Source: UBA5359 sp028699365 [NCBI: bacterium] (GTDB lineage Bacteria > UBP13 > UBA5359). Taken from it: 6,305 nt of DNA. The DNA lies in the NCBI GenBank assembly GCA_028699365.1, contig JAQVUQ010000168.1, forward strand, positions 1-6,305, written 5' to 3'. Under the pieces are notes generated by a model. The model did no database searches. It had not been told where the DNA came from and saw only the letters and a program-made list of their open reading frames with translations. Made by a program: the position numbers and the translations under genes. Shown one piece after another: positions 5,871 through 6,305 of this stretch. How positions within the stretch are numbered: the stretch's first letter is position 1; the number at the start of each line of letters is the position of its first letter.

Positions 5871-6305
5871 TCATCCCTGCAGCGGATAAACGTCAACATC
5901 CTCCGCTCCATGTTCTATCATGGACTCGCGGAGGGCGTAGGCGTGCTCTTCATCGCTGCCAACGGTCAGAACGTAAGCTCCCTGCTGCAGACGCTCCTCA
6001 TAGTGGCGGGCTCTTTCCTCACCTACTCCCATATCCGCCAACGCACCGATAATACCTCCTGCAGCCGCTCCTATGGTGCCGCCTGTGATGAGGCCGGATA
6101 TAGGCCCGGCGACAGCAATCGGTCCCAGAAGAGGAATAGTGATGGCTGTAGCTCCGATAATCAGACCCGCCACGCCGCCAACGACTCCGCCGACAGCCAA
6201 CCCTCTCTCTGCTCTTACGTGAGTTTCTCCATGTTCATCGGCGGCTGCCCCGGATACATCTTCCTCTCGTCCTGTAAGCAGGGATATGTTTTCCCTGGGG
6301 ATACC
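5871..6305 (-). CDS. General stress protein 17M/YflT-like glycine-zipper membrane protein, partial (5' end outside window)
   Basis: The - strand frame ends at TGA (5873-5871) and is open without a stop to the window edge, so 144 C-terminal residues are visible. The TTG at 6200 is an internal Leu codon, not a needed start. The fragment begins GIPRENISLLTG, matching the end of the YflT-like N-terminal domain (a beta-alpha fold with the pattern GFPxxxIS). A charged linker follows. Next comes a long glycine-rich hydrophobic hairpin (about visible residues 36-92) with repeated GG/GxxxG spacing: VGGVVGGVAGLIIG, LLGPIAVAGPISGLITGG, GAAAGGIIGALADMG. The C-terminal part has EERARHYEERLQQGAYVLTV and HGAEDVDVYP, a second small domain typical of these proteins. 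Such proteins are annotated as heat- or general-stress proteins, but the biochemical role is unknown. It may insert in the membrane. It converges with msrB, with 1 bp between the stops and no terminator hairpin seen. Confidence 0.8.
   Translation of the reverse strand, partial: GIPRENISLLTGREEDVSGAAADEHGETHVRAERGLAVGGVVGGVAGLIIGATAITIPLLGPIAVAGPISGLITGGTIGAAAGGIIGALADMGVGEERARHYEERLQQGAYVLTVGSDEEHAYALRESMIEHGAEDVDVYPLQG

Overview
This window is a stretch of ordinary bacterial chromosome, densely packed and almost all read on the + strand. The coding sequence has mixed base composition with frequent ATA, AGA and AGG codons. The gene set resembles anaerobic or environmental bacteria such as Chloroflexota (Dehalococcoidia-like) or a deltaproteobacterial-type lineage: a YflT/general-stress-17M-like protein, a lone PPC-domain protein, an Nfo with compact spacing, and a PAS-rich hybrid kinase. 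This lineage guess comes from protein style only and is weak (about 0.4 for Dehalococcoidia).

Layout: (1) 2-475 is the 3' end of a ComM/YifB-type AAA+ (Mg-chelatase-like) gene. (2) 476-687 is a 212-bp intergenic stretch. It ends in a decayed second copy of the comM 3' end, displaced by exactly 200 bp, and it carries a plausible extended -10 promoter. (3) 688-2524 is a probable three-gene operon: a PPC-domain (DUF296) protein, a membrane-anchored NTF2-like lipid-facing or extracytoplasmic protein of unknown role, and endonuclease IV (nfo). The last two overlap by ATGA. (4) 2565-2721 holds tRNA-Gly(CCC) and tRNA-Cys(GCA), 7 bp apart. A strong-looking promoter lies across the nfo stop codon and a clean intrinsic terminator follows at 2731-2756. 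(5) 2842-5433 encodes a membrane-bound hybrid histidine kinase: two TM segments, three PAS, HisKA, HATPase and a receiver. (6) 5474-5869 encodes MsrB, a methionine-R-sulfoxide reductase. (7) 5871 to the window end, on the - strand, is the C-terminal part of a general-stress-protein-17M-like glycine-zipper protein, convergent with msrB and open off the right edge.

Functionally the genes lean toward DNA and protein maintenance: ComM (branch migration of recombining DNA), Nfo (abasic-site repair) and MsrB (oxidised methionine repair), with a stress-type membrane protein and a sensor kinase. The link between the kinase and MsrB is only adjacency.

I do not see a clearly new multi-gene system, CRISPR array, defence island or intact mobile element. 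The most interesting local structure is the fossil duplicate of the comM 3' end with its intervening 158 bp. It looks like the scar of an insertion or recombination event that restored the gene end and left the old end behind.
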